Positions 40,563 through 48,913 of a stretch of 49,243 nucleotides of DNA are shown piece by piece. The stretch is from Acidobacteriota bacterium (lineage in GTDB: Bacteria; Acidobacteriota; Vicinamibacteria; Vicinamibacterales; CAVVIG01). Position numbers and translations under genes: made by a program. How positions within the stretch are numbered: position 1 is the first letter of the stretch; the number at the start of each line of letters is the position of its first letter. The notes under the pieces were generated by a model. That model was not told the origin of the DNA, did no database searches, and saw nothing but the letters and a program-made list of their open reading frames with translations. The stretch spans positions 1 to 49,243 of the forward strand of contig JAGWRA010000226.1 in the NCBI GenBank assembly GCA_028876655.1. The letters are read 5' to 3'.

Positions 40563-41137
40563 CAGGCTCCACCCTTCCTGTTGGAGACGTCCTTCTTCTC
40601 GTCGTGCGCCAGCCACCGGAAGAACACCACGATCAGCAGCGCGGGGACGAGCAGGCCCCAGAAGCCGTGGAGGCCGATCGCCTCGGCGGCGCGCGGCCCC
40701 AGCCAGGTGACGGCGATCATGATCGCCCCGGCCCACGCCAGGGCGCCGATGAAGTTCAGCGTGACGAACCGCAGGGCGGGGACGCCGGCGTAGGCGCAGG
40801 CGGCCGGGATGGCGATCCGCAGGCCCGGCAGGAAGCGGCAGCCGAGCATCAGCCAGTCGCCGTGGGACCTGACGCGGGCCGTCACGGCGTCGCGCCGCTT
40901 CGCGAACCCGCGGAAGCGGTTCATCCAGCGGTTGAGCCGCGTGCGCAGGGCGAAGTAGAAGAACTGGTCGCCGACCGAGCCGCCGGCGGCGCCGCACAGC
41001 CAGACCGCGACCGGGTCGAGGCGGCCGAGCGCCACCAGGACGCTGGCCGTCACGAAGACGATCTCGCCTTCGACCGCGGCGGCGAGGAAGATGAGCAGGT
41101 AGGCGAACCCGCCGGAATGATCGAGATCGAAGGTCAC
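40562..41137 (-). CDS. DedA family (VTT domain) membrane protein
   Basis: A 191-residue protein with four to five hydrophobic segments. DedA features are EGEIVFVTASVLVALG near the N-terminus, GGSVGDQFFYFALR with the conserved Gly and Arg, and CRFLPGLRIAIPAACAYAG. DedA proteins are linked to undecaprenyl-phosphate or phospholipid flipping across the inner membrane. The gene starts 3 bp after the aminotransferase stop. In this operon it could recycle a lipid carrier used by the pathway (inference). Confidence 0.9.
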   Translation of the reverse strand: MTFDLDHSGGFAYLLIFLAAAVEGEIVFVTASVLVALGRLDPVAVWLCGAAGGSVGDQFFYFALRTRLNRWMNRFRGFAKRRDAVTARVRSHGDWLMLGCRFLPGLRIAIPAACAYAGVPALRFVTLNFIGALAWAGAIMIAVTWLGPRAAEAIGLHGFWGLLVPALLIVVFFRWLAHDEKKDVSNRKGGA

Positions 41138-41140
41138 GAA

Positions 41141-42421
41141 TCAGCTGGTGGCGGGCCCGGACGAGCCGGCGCTCGACAGGACCTCGCGGACGACCCCGGC
41201 CACGCGGCGGACCTGCGCGTCGGTCAGATCCGAGTAGACGGGCACCTGCATGGCCTGCTGCGCCCGCTCGGCGCCGGGGGCCGGCTTGCACGCGTCACCG
41301 AAGAGTTCCATTTCCGTGCAGACGTCGACGTGCAGCGTCTCGATGTCGATCCCGCGCCGCACGCAGCGGACCACCAGGCTGTCGCGCGCCGGGCCCTCCG
41401 GGCCGTGGACGCAGTACTGGTAGAAGACGTGCGTCCGATCGGGCGGGGTGGCCGGCACCGTGATGCCGGGCAGGTCGCGCAGCCGCGCGGTGACGAAGGC
41501 GGCGTGGGCCTGCGTGCGGGCGGTCCACGCGTCGAGGTATTTCAGCGCCTCGAGGCCGATGGCGGCCTGGGCGTTCGGGAACCGCTCGATGTACTGCGCC
41601 GGCAGCGGTTGCAGCTCGCGGATGTTCTCCCAGAGGTAGACGTCGGGGTTCGCGCCGAACCAGGACGACAGCCAGAGGATCGGGAACGAGCTGATCGTGA
41701 AGACCCACGGGCGGATGAAGATCCGCTGCAGCTTCCCGATGAAGAAGCGCTTGGTGACGCGCTTCTCGTCGGGCCAGGGCTCGGCGTGCGCCAGGGCGCG
41801 CACCCGGTCCGCCAGGGCCGCGTCGCGCACGAGCGCCATGCCGCCGCCGTAGCAGTTCAGCGGCTTCAGCGTCTGGAAGCTGAAGAAGCCCGCCTCGCCG
41901 AAGGTGCCGACCGGCCGCCCCTTGTACGTCGCGCCGAGGGCGTGGGCGCAGTCCTCGATCACCACCAGGTTGTGGCGCGCCGCGATGGCCATGATGCGAT
42001 CCATGTCGCACGGCAGGCCGTAGAGGTGCGTCGGGACGACGGCGCGGGTCCGCTCGGTGATGACCGCCTCGAGCGCGTCCGGATCGATCGTGAAGGTCGC
42101 CGGATCGACGTCGGCGAAGACGACCTTCAGGCCGCTGACGCGCGCCAGCTCGGGGATCACCCAGAAGGTGAGGGCCGGGACGACGATCTCCGAGCCGGGT
42201 GGCAGGTCGAGGGCCTTCAGGATGTAGTAGAAGGCCATCCGGCCGTACGACGCGGCGACGGCGTGGCCGGCGCTGACGCCGGCGCGGGCGGCGAACGCCG
42301 CCTCGAAGGCCTCGATCTCGGGCCCCTGGATGAGCGTGCCGCGTCGGCGGTGCTCGGCGATGATCTGTTCGGTGTTGGGGAGGACGCGCGCCCCGTACCG
42401 TGAGATGGCGGCCTTCAGCAT
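41141..42421 (-). CDS. DegT/DnrJ/EryC1/StrS-type PLP aminotransferase
   Basis: A 426-residue protein whose start overlaps the radical SAM stop by 7 bp. Motifs: ASYGRMAFYYILKALDL (substrate and phosphate region), EDCAHALGATYKGRPVG with D157, and SFQTLKPLNCYGGGM with K186 as the PLP lysine. Family members transaminate keto-sugars or cyclitols. An unusual hydrophobic insertion around 225-255 (FIRPWVFTISSFPILWLSSW) could dock the enzyme at the membrane or bind a lipid-linked substrate. It is the second gene of the four-gene operon. Confidence 0.9.
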   Translation of the reverse strand: MLKAAISRYGARVLPNTEQIIAEHRRRGTLIQGPEIEAFEAAFAARAGVSAGHAVAASYGRMAFYYILKALDLPPGSEIVVPALTFWVIPELARVSGLKVVFADVDPATFTIDPDALEAVITERTRAVVPTHLYGLPCDMDRIMAIAARHNLVVIEDCAHALGATYKGRPVGTFGEAGFFSFQTLKPLNCYGGGMALVRDAALADRVRALAHAEPWPDEKRVTKRFFIGKLQRIFIRPWVFTISSFPILWLSSWFGANPDVYLWENIRELQPLPAQYIERFPNAQAAIGLEALKYLDAWTARTQAHAAFVTARLRDLPGITVPATPPDRTHVFYQYCVHGPEGPARDSLVVRCVRRGIDIETLHVDVCTEMELFGDACKPAPGAERAQQAMQVPVYSDLTDAQVRRVAGVVREVLSSAGSSGPATS

Positions 42422-43815
42422 GTCACCGGGCGCGACATGTCGACGGTTTCCTGCCGCGCATGCCGATCGAGCACCTTCCGGTCCAGCCGGCCGACCCAGC
42501 GGCGGACGGACGCGTTCTGCACCTTCAGGAGGTTCGCGACGTACGACGGCCGCATGTAGAAGCGGGTGTACGCGGCGCCGAGCAGGAACCGCAGCTCGCG
42601 ATCCGAGAGGTTCGGGTGGCGGAAGGTCGGCGTGAAGCCGTCGAACTTCTGCCAGTCGGTCTCGGAGAGGAGCGGCTGCAGCTGCTTGAACATCGGCGTC
42701 CCGGGATAAGGCGTCAGGATCTTGAACTGCGCGAAGGTCGACCCGAGGTCGACCGCGTAGTCGATCGTCGCGGCGACCGACTGCCAGTCGTCCTGCAGGA
42801 AGCCCAGGACGTAGAACGCGGCGGTGAAGATGCCGCGCTTCCGGCAGTGCTCCATGATCGCCCGCTGGTGCGTCTCGGGGATCGGCCGGCGGCCCGACCG
42901 CTTCAGCGTGGCCGGCGACACCGACTCGACGCCGAAGCTCATCGCCCGGAAGCCGGCTGCGTACAACCGGTCGAGCAGCTCCGGATCCAGCCGGTCGAGC
43001 CGCGTCTCCGCCTCGAAGGTCAGCGACAGGCCGCGCGCCTGGATCGCGTCGCAGAGCTCCAGCATCCGGTCGCGCTGTTCGGTGAACAGCGGGTCGCGGA
43101 AGATGACGTACGGCTGCCGCTGCCGCTCGCACAGCTGCTCGAGCTCGTCGGCGATGTTCGCAATCGAGCGGGCGCGATACCCCGCCAGGATCCGGTGGGG
43201 GCAGTACGTGCAGAACTCGGGGCAGCCGCGGCTCGCCAGCAGCGGGAAGCCGCCGCCGATCGGCCGCGACGACCAGCGCGACGCCCGGCCCGGCCGCCGC
43301 TCGTCACGGATGAGGTCCCAGCGGGGGAACGGCAGCGAGTCGAGGTCGGCAATCGGCTCGCTCGCGACGACGCCCGACAGCACCTCGCCCTGCGCCAGCC
43401 GCTGCACCGCCGATTCCGGCTCGCCGTTGATCAGGAAGTCCGCGTGGTCCCGGAACAGCTCCGGCAGCTTCGACGCAGTGATCCCCACGAAGCCCACGCG
43501 CGCCCCGCGTGCCCGCATCGCGTCCGCCCACGCCGTCTCGTTGCGGTAGTCGACCAGCGACGACAGGACCAGGGCCACGTCGCCCTCGACGACCTCGCCG
43601 CGCGACCAGCGCACCTCGTGCCCCCACTGCGCCAGGATGGCCGCGAGATACGCCATGTGGACGCTCGGGACGTTGTGGTAGTGCTGCTTGAGGAAGCTGA
43701 TCACCCGGGTGACCCGCGAGAACGGCTCGAGCCGCGACCCGTACCCGCCGACCACCGTATCCTTGCTGACCCATCCGCCTGACGACGACCGGACATCCGC
43801 GAGTACTACTCGCAT
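42415..43815 (-). CDS. B12-binding-type radical SAM enzyme
   Basis: A 466-residue protein. The start at 43815 follows GAGG with 7-base spacing. Residues 1-150 resemble a cobalamin-binding Rossmann domain as in class B radical SAM enzymes (HMAYLAAILAQWGHEVRW, VGFVGITASKLPEL), although the classical DxHxxG motif is not obvious. The [4Fe-4S] motif is C198-P-E-F-C202-T-Y-C205 (CxxxCxxC). Next come RDPLFTEQRDRMLELC and GFRAMSFGVESVSPATLKRSGR, typical of this class. It is the first gene of a tight operon with aminotransferase, DedA and aldolase. Likely a methylation or C-C rearrangement step in a pathway of unknown product. Confidence 0.9.
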   Translation of the reverse strand: MRVVLADVRSSSGGWVSKDTVVGGYGSRLEPFSRVTRVISFLKQHYHNVPSVHMAYLAAILAQWGHEVRWSRGEVVEGDVALVLSSLVDYRNETAWADAMRARGARVGFVGITASKLPELFRDHADFLINGEPESAVQRLAQGEVLSGVVASEPIADLDSLPFPRWDLIRDERRPGRASRWSSRPIGGGFPLLASRGCPEFCTYCPHRILAGYRARSIANIADELEQLCERQRQPYVIFRDPLFTEQRDRMLELCDAIQARGLSLTFEAETRLDRLDPELLDRLYAAGFRAMSFGVESVSPATLKRSGRRPIPETHQRAIMEHCRKRGIFTAAFYVLGFLQDDWQSVAATIDYAVDLGSTFAQFKILTPYPGTPMFKQLQPLLSETDWQKFDGFTPTFRHPNLSDRELRFLLGAAYTRFYMRPSYVANLLKVQNASVRRWVGRLDRKVLDRHARQETVDMSRPVTC

Positions 43816-43959
43816 ACAAGAACCTCGACGAAACCAGCCCGAAACCCTGCTGTCACCGGACATCCCCCGGCGCGGCCGGCCGGGGCCATCCGCGCGGTGC
43901 GCGTCAATCGGACTGGCGATCGACGGCCGGACGTGAACCTGAAGAACGGAAGGAACGCG

Positions 43960-44388
43960 TCAGAGCGCCAGGGGAGGTCCGCGGGGGGTGCGGCGTTCGC
44001 TGTACTCGCCGCACTCGGCCGGCGGGCGGTTGGAGGCGGTCAGCAGCGCCGTCGGGACCGGCGGCTCGGCGCCGCACGGCTCCGCCCAGCAGAGCATCGA
44101 CGGGGTCTGGATCGCCTGGTTGCCGCTGTCCGGCTCGAGCCGGACCGGCAGCGAGAATGCGCCGTCGCCCGGCAGCGTGACCCGCACGTGGTGCCGGTAG
44201 TGAAGCCGATGGGCGAAGGAGACGAGGGAATGACCGAAGCCGGACAGGGAGGCCGGCGAGGTGGCCCGCGGCGCCTTCGCCGTCCGGTGGCCGGAGTCGG
44301 CCCGTGCCGGCGTGACGGCGAGGGCCGCCGACAGGATGACGAGAATCACCCAGGGGACGGGAGAGCCGGGCAGTCGCTTGGGTGACAT
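43960..44388 (-). CDS. Hypothetical secreted protein
   Basis: A 142-residue protein starting at 44388. A signal peptide is visible (MSPKRLPGSPVPWVILVILSA, cleavage near PARA). The mature part begins DSGHRTAKAPRATSP, continues with HRLHYRHHVRVTLPGDGAFSLPVRLEPDSG, has three cysteines (LCWAEPC and ECGEY), and ends with RRTPRGPPLAL. No family recognised. The opposite strand has an open frame of similar length; I chose the minus strand because of the signal peptide and the divergent layout. Confidence is moderate. Confidence 0.5.
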   Translation of the reverse strand: MSPKRLPGSPVPWVILVILSAALAVTPARADSGHRTAKAPRATSPASLSGFGHSLVSFAHRLHYRHHVRVTLPGDGAFSLPVRLEPDSGNQAIQTPSMLCWAEPCGAEPPVPTALLTASNRPPAECGEYSERRTPRGPPLAL

Positions 44389-44461
44389 CGGTCTCGATAT
44401 CGGTGCAGGCGCCTCATCATCCCACACGAGCCGGTTCGAGGCAACAACAGACCCTGAATTT

Positions 44462-44475
44462 GGGGAATTTTCCCC
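44462..44475. promoter_or_regulatory. Palindrome GGGGAA-TT-TTCCCC in a divergent promoter region
   Basis: A 14-bp sequence with perfect 6-bp arms in an AT-richer patch between the divergent starts at 44388 and 44588. It has the form of an operator for a dimeric regulator. No regulator gene is adjacent, so the binding protein is unknown. Confidence 0.4.
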
Positions 44476-44587
44476 GATGTGGCGATTTCCGGCCATGATC
44501 CGGCCCATCCGGCCGCGGACAGCTCAGCCGTGGCTGTCGCCCGGTCGGCCGGTCAAGTGTGGTTCAATGGAGCGGAAGGGGGACCCG

Positions 44588-45280
44588 ATGAGACGACTGC
44601 AGATGGGGTGCGCGGTGCTGGCGGCCGCGCTGATGGTGTGGACGGCCGTGCCGCGGGCGGCGGGCGACTCGGAAGAAGCGGCGCGGGTGCGCGAGGCCTC
44701 GACCGTCTTCAACGAAATCATGGAGGCGCCGGATCACGCGGTGCCCGACTCGGTGCTGCACAAGGCCGCGGCCATTGCGGTGTTCCCGTCCGTCCTCAAG
44801 GTGGGGTTCATCTTCGGCGCCAAGCGCGGGCGCGGCATCATCAGCGTGCGCGACGCGAACGGGAAGGGCTGGTCGTCGCCGGCGTTCCTCACGATCACGG
44901 GAGGGAGCTTCGGCGCGCAGATCGGCGGCGCCTCGACCGACCTCGTGCTGATCATCATGAACCGCCGGGGCGTCGAGCACCTGCTGAGCAACCAGTTCAA
45001 GATCGGCGGGGAAGCGACGGCGGCCGCCGGTCCGGTGGGCCGCGACGCCGAGGCCTCCACCGACATCCAGATGCGCGCCGAGATCCTGAGCTACTCGCGC
45101 AGTCGCGGCCTCTTTGCCGGGATCACCATCAACGGCGCCTCGATCCGGCAGGACCTGGACGCGAACCAGGCGTTCTACGGCAAGCGGTACACGTCGCGGC
45201 AGATCGCCCTGCAGCACATGGGCGGCGCGCCCGAGCCGACCGCCGCGTGGGAGGCGACGCTCGCGAAGTACGTGAAGTGA
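44588..45280 (+). CDS. Secreted lipid-binding SYLF domain protein
   Basis: A 230-residue protein. The start at 44588 follows GGAAGGGGGA; an ATG 18 bases upstream is in frame but has no site. The signal peptide ends near RAAG. The rest is a SYLF/Ysc84 domain: AAAIAVFPSVLKVGFIFGAKRGRGIISVRD, in two parts, GGSFGAQIGGASTDLVLIIM, then GRDAEAST and ILSYSRSRGLFAGITINGASI. SYLF proteins bind phosphoinositide-type or anionic lipids in eukaryotes; bacterial ones are periplasmic with poorly known roles. It is convergent with the membrane reductase gene. Confidence 0.93.
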   Translation: MRRLQMGCAVLAAALMVWTAVPRAAGDSEEAARVREASTVFNEIMEAPDHAVPDSVLHKAAAIAVFPSVLKVGFIFGAKRGRGIISVRDANGKGWSSPAFLTITGGSFGAQIGGASTDLVLIIMNRRGVEHLLSNQFKIGGEATAAAGPVGRDAEASTDIQMRAEILSYSRSRGLFAGITINGASIRQDLDANQAFYGKRYTSRQIALQHMGGAPEPTAAWEATLAKYVK

Positions 45281-45298
45281 GGGACGGGATGCCCGGCT

Positions 45299-45895
45299 TC
45301 AGCGCGCGTGGCTGAGCGCCAGCTTCTGGCGTGCCAGCCGCTCGCGCTCCCGGGCCCGCCCGTAGCGCACCCGCCAGACGGTCGTGCCCGCCACCAGCAG
45401 CAGACAGACCTCCACGAACACCTTCTCGGCGTCGAGCCAGTCCACGGGCCGGTTCTGCAGCAGCGGATCGGTGAGCAGGCTGTGGATGAAGAAGGCGACG
45501 GCGGCGGCGTAGGTCGTGTAGTGCAGCCGCTTCCAGTTGCGATGGCCGAAGACCCGCCGGTAGTACGAGGTGATGACCGCAAAGGCGACCAGGTAGAGTC
45601 CGGCGGCGCCGATGGTGTTCTCGACCGGCTGCGAGGGCGACCAGAGGGGGATGGCGATGTCGCGGATGCCGAAGCCGGCGGTGGCCGAGAACAGCAGGAC
45701 GATCGGGTGCAGCGTGGCCAGCGCCAGCGCGGTGTAGCCGGTCCAGTTGTGGACGGTGAACAGCTTGATGCGCTGGCGGGGCCACTGCCGCGTGGGGTTG
45801 TACCCGACCGACAGCAGCAGCCCCATCAGGACGTTCGCCGTGAGGATGCCGAGCGCGACGAGCCCGATGTCACTCGAAAGGTCGATCGCCGTCAT
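45299..45895 (-). CDS. Ferric reductase-like heme b membrane protein
   Basis: A 198-residue protein with about six membrane helices. Candidate heme ligands are H in VHNWTGYTAL, LHPIVLL, LHYTTYAAA and FFIHSLL, arranged in pairs on adjacent helices as in ferric-reductase-like domains (the MsrQ/YedZ and NOX fold). There is no FAD/NAD domain, so it needs a partner for electrons. It lies directly downstream of the TonB receptor on the same strand (35-bp gap), hinting at a link to metal or redox functions, but this is not proven. Confidence 0.85.
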   Translation of the reverse strand: MTAIDLSSDIGLVALGILTANVLMGLLLSVGYNPTRQWPRQRIKLFTVHNWTGYTALALATLHPIVLLFSATAGFGIRDIAIPLWSPSQPVENTIGAAGLYLVAFAVITSYYRRVFGHRNWKRLHYTTYAAAVAFFIHSLLTDPLLQNRPVDWLDAEKVFVEVCLLLVAGTTVWRVRYGRARERERLARQKLALSHAR

Positions 45896-45930
45896 CCGTC
45901 CGCTACGCTCCTCGCCGGCGCCGCACGCGT

Positions 45931-48789
45931 CTAGAACGCCAGGCGCGCCATGAACTGGAACTCGCGTCCCGGGCCGACGCCGCTCAGGCCGCCGGTCGGC
46001 CGGCCGAAGCTGGCCAGGGGGACCCCGCTGGCGCTGTTCCCGTATACGCCGTTGTAGCCGTAGTAGTTGGCGTCGTTGAAGAGATTAAAGGCTTCGGCCC
46101 GAAGCTGCAACCGGTATCGGCCGGTGAGGGCGATCGTCCGCTCCACGAACACCGACACGTCGGCGATCGGATCGCCGACGCCGCTGTTGCGTTCGACGAC
46201 CACGCCGTTCACCACCGGCCGGTCCGACCGGCCCGAGCCGTCCCCGTTGTTGTCGACGCCGGTCGTGATGTTGTACGGCATCCCCGATCCGAAGGTCGCC
46301 ACGCCGCCCACCGTGATGACCCGCAGGTCGTACGATCCGGAGACGACGGCCCGGTGGCGCTCGTTCAGGATGTTCGGCCCCTGCTCCTGGGCGCCGAGGA
46401 AGTTCGGGTCGTTCGGGTCCTGCTGCGGGACGTCGGGATCGACCGTATCGGTGGCGTTCGAGAACGTGTAGCTGACGCGCAGGGCGAACCCGCTGGCGAA
46501 GTGCTTCGACAGGTTCAACTGCAGCGCGTCGTAGTCGGCCACGCCGTGGTTCACGATCGCGATGATCTGCTGGTAGCCGCCGGGCACGGGGACGATCGGC
46601 CGGGTCGCATTCGCCGCTGACGCCGACCGCACCTGGCCGGGCGCCGTCCGGACGAACGGCGCAGGGGCGTTCACGTCGAGCGGCCGGACGATGTCGGTCG
46701 TGTGGGCGTGGACGTAGTCCGCGCTCGCGAACCAGCCGGTCGCGATCTCCCGCTCGATCCCCGCGGTGAACTGCTGCGTGCGCGGGTTCAGCAGCTTGTC
46801 GGGATAGCCCTTCAGCGTCGAGACGTCGAAGAACCGGCTCAGGTACGCCGCCTGACCGGGCCGGATGTAGATGGTCCGCGCCGGCAGGACCGTGCCCGGC
46901 GGGAACGCCGTCAGCGGCTGGAGGTTCGCCGGGAATCCGTACTGTCCCGGCGCCGCCGCGAACGTGTAGATCCCCTCGGGACCGTTGATCGTCCAGTTCG
47001 CCGCCAGGTCTGCCGGCACCTCGGAGTAGTACACGCCGTAGCCGCCGCGGACGACGGTCTTCGGATCCCCCAGGGGGTTCCAGGCGAAGCCGGCGCGCGG
47101 CGACCACATGGTCGTGTCGTCGGTGAACGTCTGGCGGTCGTAGCGCAGCCCGAGGTTCAGCGTGAGGTCCGGCCGCAGCTTCAGGTTGTCCTGCGCGAAG
47201 GCCGAGACGTTCCACTCCTGCACGTCGTAGGTCGCGTTCCCGAAGCTCTGCTGGTACCGCTGCACGTCGGCGATCGTCAGGTCGGCGACCGGGGTCGTGT
47301 CGCCGGGCAGCAGCGTGAACTGCCCCTGCGTGAAGGCCGATCCGAACTCGGTGCCGTTGCCGCCCGACGTGGAGTGGATCGCATCGACTCCCACCTTCAC
47401 GTCGTGCCGCCCGCGCGCCATCGTCAGCGTGTCCTTCAGCTCGAACTGGTGGTTGTCGAGGGACGCGGCCCGCGACTCGCCCTCGGTCCCCAGGCCGGGC
47501 CGCACGTACTGCGTCGACGGATCGATCGGCGCGAACTCCGTGATCGGCGCCGCCCACTGCACGGCGAACCGCGCCTCGTTGAGCAGGGTGTCGGAGAGGA
47601 CCGCCGTCTCCGAGACCTGCCCCGAGTAGGTCCGCCGGCGGAAGATCCGGCCCGTGCTCGGGGTGTTGAGCCCGCCGACGACGTCGTTCGGATTGGTGTC
47701 GGAATAGACGTCGGCGTTCATCCGGGCGGTGAGCGTGTGCGACGCGGTGATCTTCTCGTCCAGCCGCCCGTCGACGAGCCCGCGCTTCGCCCGGCCGGTG
47801 TACACGCCCGGCGCGAGCGTCGAGGTCACCGTCGAGTCGCGCAGCTGATGCGTGTACTCGGCCGAGAGGAAGTAGTACGTCCGGTCCTTCCGGATCGGCC
47901 CGCCGAGCGCGAAGCTCCCCTGCCCGAGACGATCGGCGTTGGACGTCGCGGCGAGCGGCGCCTTCGCCTCGAGGCTGCCCGGCATCCACATGCCGAGCAG
48001 GTCGCCGTGCAGGGTGTTCGTCCCCGACTTCGTCACGATGTTCACCGCCGCCCCCGACGTCCGGCCGTACTCGGCCGAGAAGCCGTTGGTGAGGACGGTG
48101 AACTCCTGGATCGCGTCCAGCGGGACGTTGGTGAACACCGTCTGCCGCCCCCACGAGTCGTCGGCCGATGCCCCGTCGATCGTGTAGGTCGTCTGCCGGC
48201 GGCCGGCGCCGTCGACCACGAAGAGGCTGTTGCCGAGGAACAGATCGCCCGTGGTCTTCGCCGGCCGGACCGCGGAGTCGAGCAGCGGCAGGTTCGTCAG
48301 CTTGCGACCGAGGATCGGCGTGTCCCGGATCTCGCGCGAGTCGAGCCGCATGCCGATCTGCGACGAGTCGCTGCGGATGCCGCTCGTGGTGCCGTAGACC
48401 GTGACGGTCGTGCTGCCGCCCGAGGCCAGCATCGTGACGTCGACGACCGCGGCTTCACCGGCGCGAAGGCCGATGTGATCGCTCGTCCGGCCCGTGAAGC
48501 CGCTCTTCGAGAACTCCAGGCGGTACTCGCCCGTCAGCGGCAGCCCCGCCACCGAGTAGTAGCCGCCGTTGTCGGTGACGGCCGTGCGGGTCAGCCCGGT
48601 CGCCGTGTTCGTGACGACGATGCCGGCGGCCGGCAGGCCGGCGCCGGTCTGATCGACGACCCGCCCGCGGATCGTGGCGGTATCGAGGGCCTGTGCGCCC
48701 GCCGGCGGCGCGGCGAACAGCAGGAGGCCCGGAAGGAGGAAGCGGAGGAGCGAGAGATGAAGCCGTGCGTGTCGATCAAGGCGTGACAT
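45931..48789 (-). CDS. Oar-like TonB-dependent receptor with carboxypeptidase-regulatory domain
   Basis: A 952-residue outer-membrane protein. Signal peptide 1-33 (LLRFLLPGLLLFAAPPAGAQA). Residues about 36-120 are a CarboxypepD_reg beta-sandwich (GRVVDQTGAGLPAAGIVV, NGGYYSVAGLPLTGEYRLEF). A plug region follows at about 130-240 (QTTYTIDGASADDSWGRQ, GRTSGAAVNIVTKSGTN), and then a long beta-barrel ending in Phe (FQFMARLAF), the usual outer-membrane C-terminus. This layout is typical of the many Oar-like receptors in Acidobacteriota. Ligand unknown. A BlaI-like palindrome lies upstream. Confidence 0.95.
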   Translation of the reverse strand: MSRLDRHARLHLSLLRFLLPGLLLFAAPPAGAQALDTATIRGRVVDQTGAGLPAAGIVVTNTATGLTRTAVTDNGGYYSVAGLPLTGEYRLEFSKSGFTGRTSDHIGLRAGEAAVVDVTMLASGGSTTVTVYGTTSGIRSDSSQIGMRLDSREIRDTPILGRKLTNLPLLDSAVRPAKTTGDLFLGNSLFVVDGAGRRQTTYTIDGASADDSWGRQTVFTNVPLDAIQEFTVLTNGFSAEYGRTSGAAVNIVTKSGTNTLHGDLLGMWMPGSLEAKAPLAATSNADRLGQGSFALGGPIRKDRTYYFLSAEYTHQLRDSTVTSTLAPGVYTGRAKRGLVDGRLDEKITASHTLTARMNADVYSDTNPNDVVGGLNTPSTGRIFRRRTYSGQVSETAVLSDTLLNEARFAVQWAAPITEFAPIDPSTQYVRPGLGTEGESRAASLDNHQFELKDTLTMARGRHDVKVGVDAIHSTSGGNGTEFGSAFTQGQFTLLPGDTTPVADLTIADVQRYQQSFGNATYDVQEWNVSAFAQDNLKLRPDLTLNLGLRYDRQTFTDDTTMWSPRAGFAWNPLGDPKTVVRGGYGVYYSEVPADLAANWTINGPEGIYTFAAAPGQYGFPANLQPLTAFPPGTVLPARTIYIRPGQAAYLSRFFDVSTLKGYPDKLLNPRTQQFTAGIEREIATGWFASADYVHAHTTDIVRPLDVNAPAPFVRTAPGQVRSASAANATRPIVPVPGGYQQIIAIVNHGVADYDALQLNLSKHFASGFALRVSYTFSNATDTVDPDVPQQDPNDPNFLGAQEQGPNILNERHRAVVSGSYDLRVITVGGVATFGSGMPYNITTGVDNNGDGSGRSDRPVVNGVVVERNSGVGDPIADVSVFVERTIALTGRYRLQLRAEAFNLFNDANYYGYNGVYGNSASGVPLASFGRPTGGLSGVGPGREFQFMARLAF

Positions 48790-48849
48790 GCCAATCCCCG
48801 TGAATCGAAGGACAAACGGAAGAGGTAGGAATCGTACGGAGCCGGAGGA

Positions 48850-48870
48850 ACTACTACCAGTCGTCGTACT
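48850..48870. promoter_or_regulatory. Imperfect palindrome, possible BlaI-type operator
   Basis: A 21-bp sequence in which 7 of 10 base pairs are symmetrical, with TAC/GTA half-sites (TACTAC and GTCGTA) like BlaI/MecI operators. It lies 61 bp upstream of the receptor start, directly downstream of an M56/BlaR1-like gene. A BlaI gene would be expected beyond the window edge. Confidence 0.3.
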
Positions 48871-48913
48871 TCGGAGGACCGCGCGGAATCGCGCGGACGG
48901 GGACGAGGGCGAA

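Noticed and set aside
43897-44385. Plus-strand open frame of 162 codons opposite the hypothetical secreted protein
   Set aside because: It has no signal peptide, no ribosome site and R/G-rich composition. I kept the minus-strand gene, though only with moderate confidence.
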